The position numbers and the translations under genes are program-made. DNA of 6,506 nt from Bacillota bacterium (GTDB taxonomy: Bacteria; Bacillota; Sulfobacillia; JAJZYS01; JAJZLH01). The stretch lies in contig JAJZLY010000006.1 of assembly GCA_021850485.1 (NCBI GenBank), positions 2,444 through 8,949 on the forward strand, written 5' to 3'. The notes beneath the pieces were generated by a model, which saw nothing but the letters and a program-made list of their open reading frames with translations, searched no databases and was not told where the DNA came from. Positions 6,481 to 6,506 of this stretch are shown here, piece by piece (the stretch's first letter is position 1; each line of letters begins with the position of its first letter).

Positions 6481-6506
6481 ACGGCTAGTACCAGCCCTTA
6501 TCCTAC
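6470..6506 (+). CDS. Start of a possibly exported protein, cut by the window edge
   Basis: Only 12 codons are visible from a GTG start: MTIRRLVPALIL. Two arginines followed by a hydrophobic run look like the beginning of a signal peptide or a membrane anchor. A GGAG sits 7 bases upstream. An in-frame GTG at 6434 would add 12 residues, but has no Shine-Dalgarno. The gene diverges from the hydroxyacid dehydrogenase. No family can be named from so short a piece, and the ORF itself needs the sequence beyond the window. Confidence 0.4.
   Translation, partial: MTIRRLVPALIL

Overview
This is a compact, GC-rich bacterial segment. Six genes lie on the minus strand, and a seventh on the plus strand starts just before the right edge. 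Read in the direction of transcription (right to left), the order is: D-2-hydroxyacid dehydrogenase (6365-5415), hemQ/chdC coproheme decarboxylase (5351-4590), hemE uroporphyrinogen decarboxylase (4593-3568), hemH/cpfC ferrochelatase (3571-2639), hemY/cgoX coproporphyrinogen oxidase (2639-1191), and an acyl-CoA dehydrogenase (from 1134, running off the left edge a few residues before its end). The plus-strand gene starts at 6470 and only its signal-peptide-like N-terminus is visible.

The core of the window is a complete set of enzymes for the last four steps of heme b synthesis by the coproporphyrin-dependent route. HemE converts uroporphyrinogen III to coproporphyrinogen III. CgoX oxidises that to coproporphyrin III, CpfC inserts iron to give coproheme, and ChdC/HemQ removes two carboxyl groups to give heme b. 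The presence of HemQ is what assigns the neighbouring hemH and hemY homologues to this route rather than to the protoporphyrin route. The four genes are joined by overlaps (GTGA, ATGA, TGATG). Only the first, hemQ, has a strong Shine-Dalgarno sequence, so the downstream three are probably translated by coupling.

The organism cannot be named from the sequence. HemQ is of the Bacillota/Thermus type, with YPMNK, HGxIGRxYAG and a Gln-containing VSQM motif, and is unlike the actinobacterial form. High GC, frequent GTG starts, and a ferrochelatase with the GGPE motif in place of the Bacillus GTPY motif suggest a deep-branching high-GC Bacillota (Sulfobacillus/Thermaerobacter-like) or another CPD-using lineage. 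This is inference.

The flanking genes look metabolic. The hydroxyacid dehydrogenase has an intact catalytic triad and an NADP-like SR motif, and may share a transcript with the heme genes, because no convincing promoter is seen in the 63 bases between them. The acyl-CoA dehydrogenase starts 56 bases after cgoX with its own ribosome binding site. The intergenic region at the right edge lies between divergent genes and holds a -10-like hexamer and a 12-base direct repeat. No RNA gene, insertion sequence, CRISPR array or convincing terminator was seen, and nothing looks like a wholly new system.
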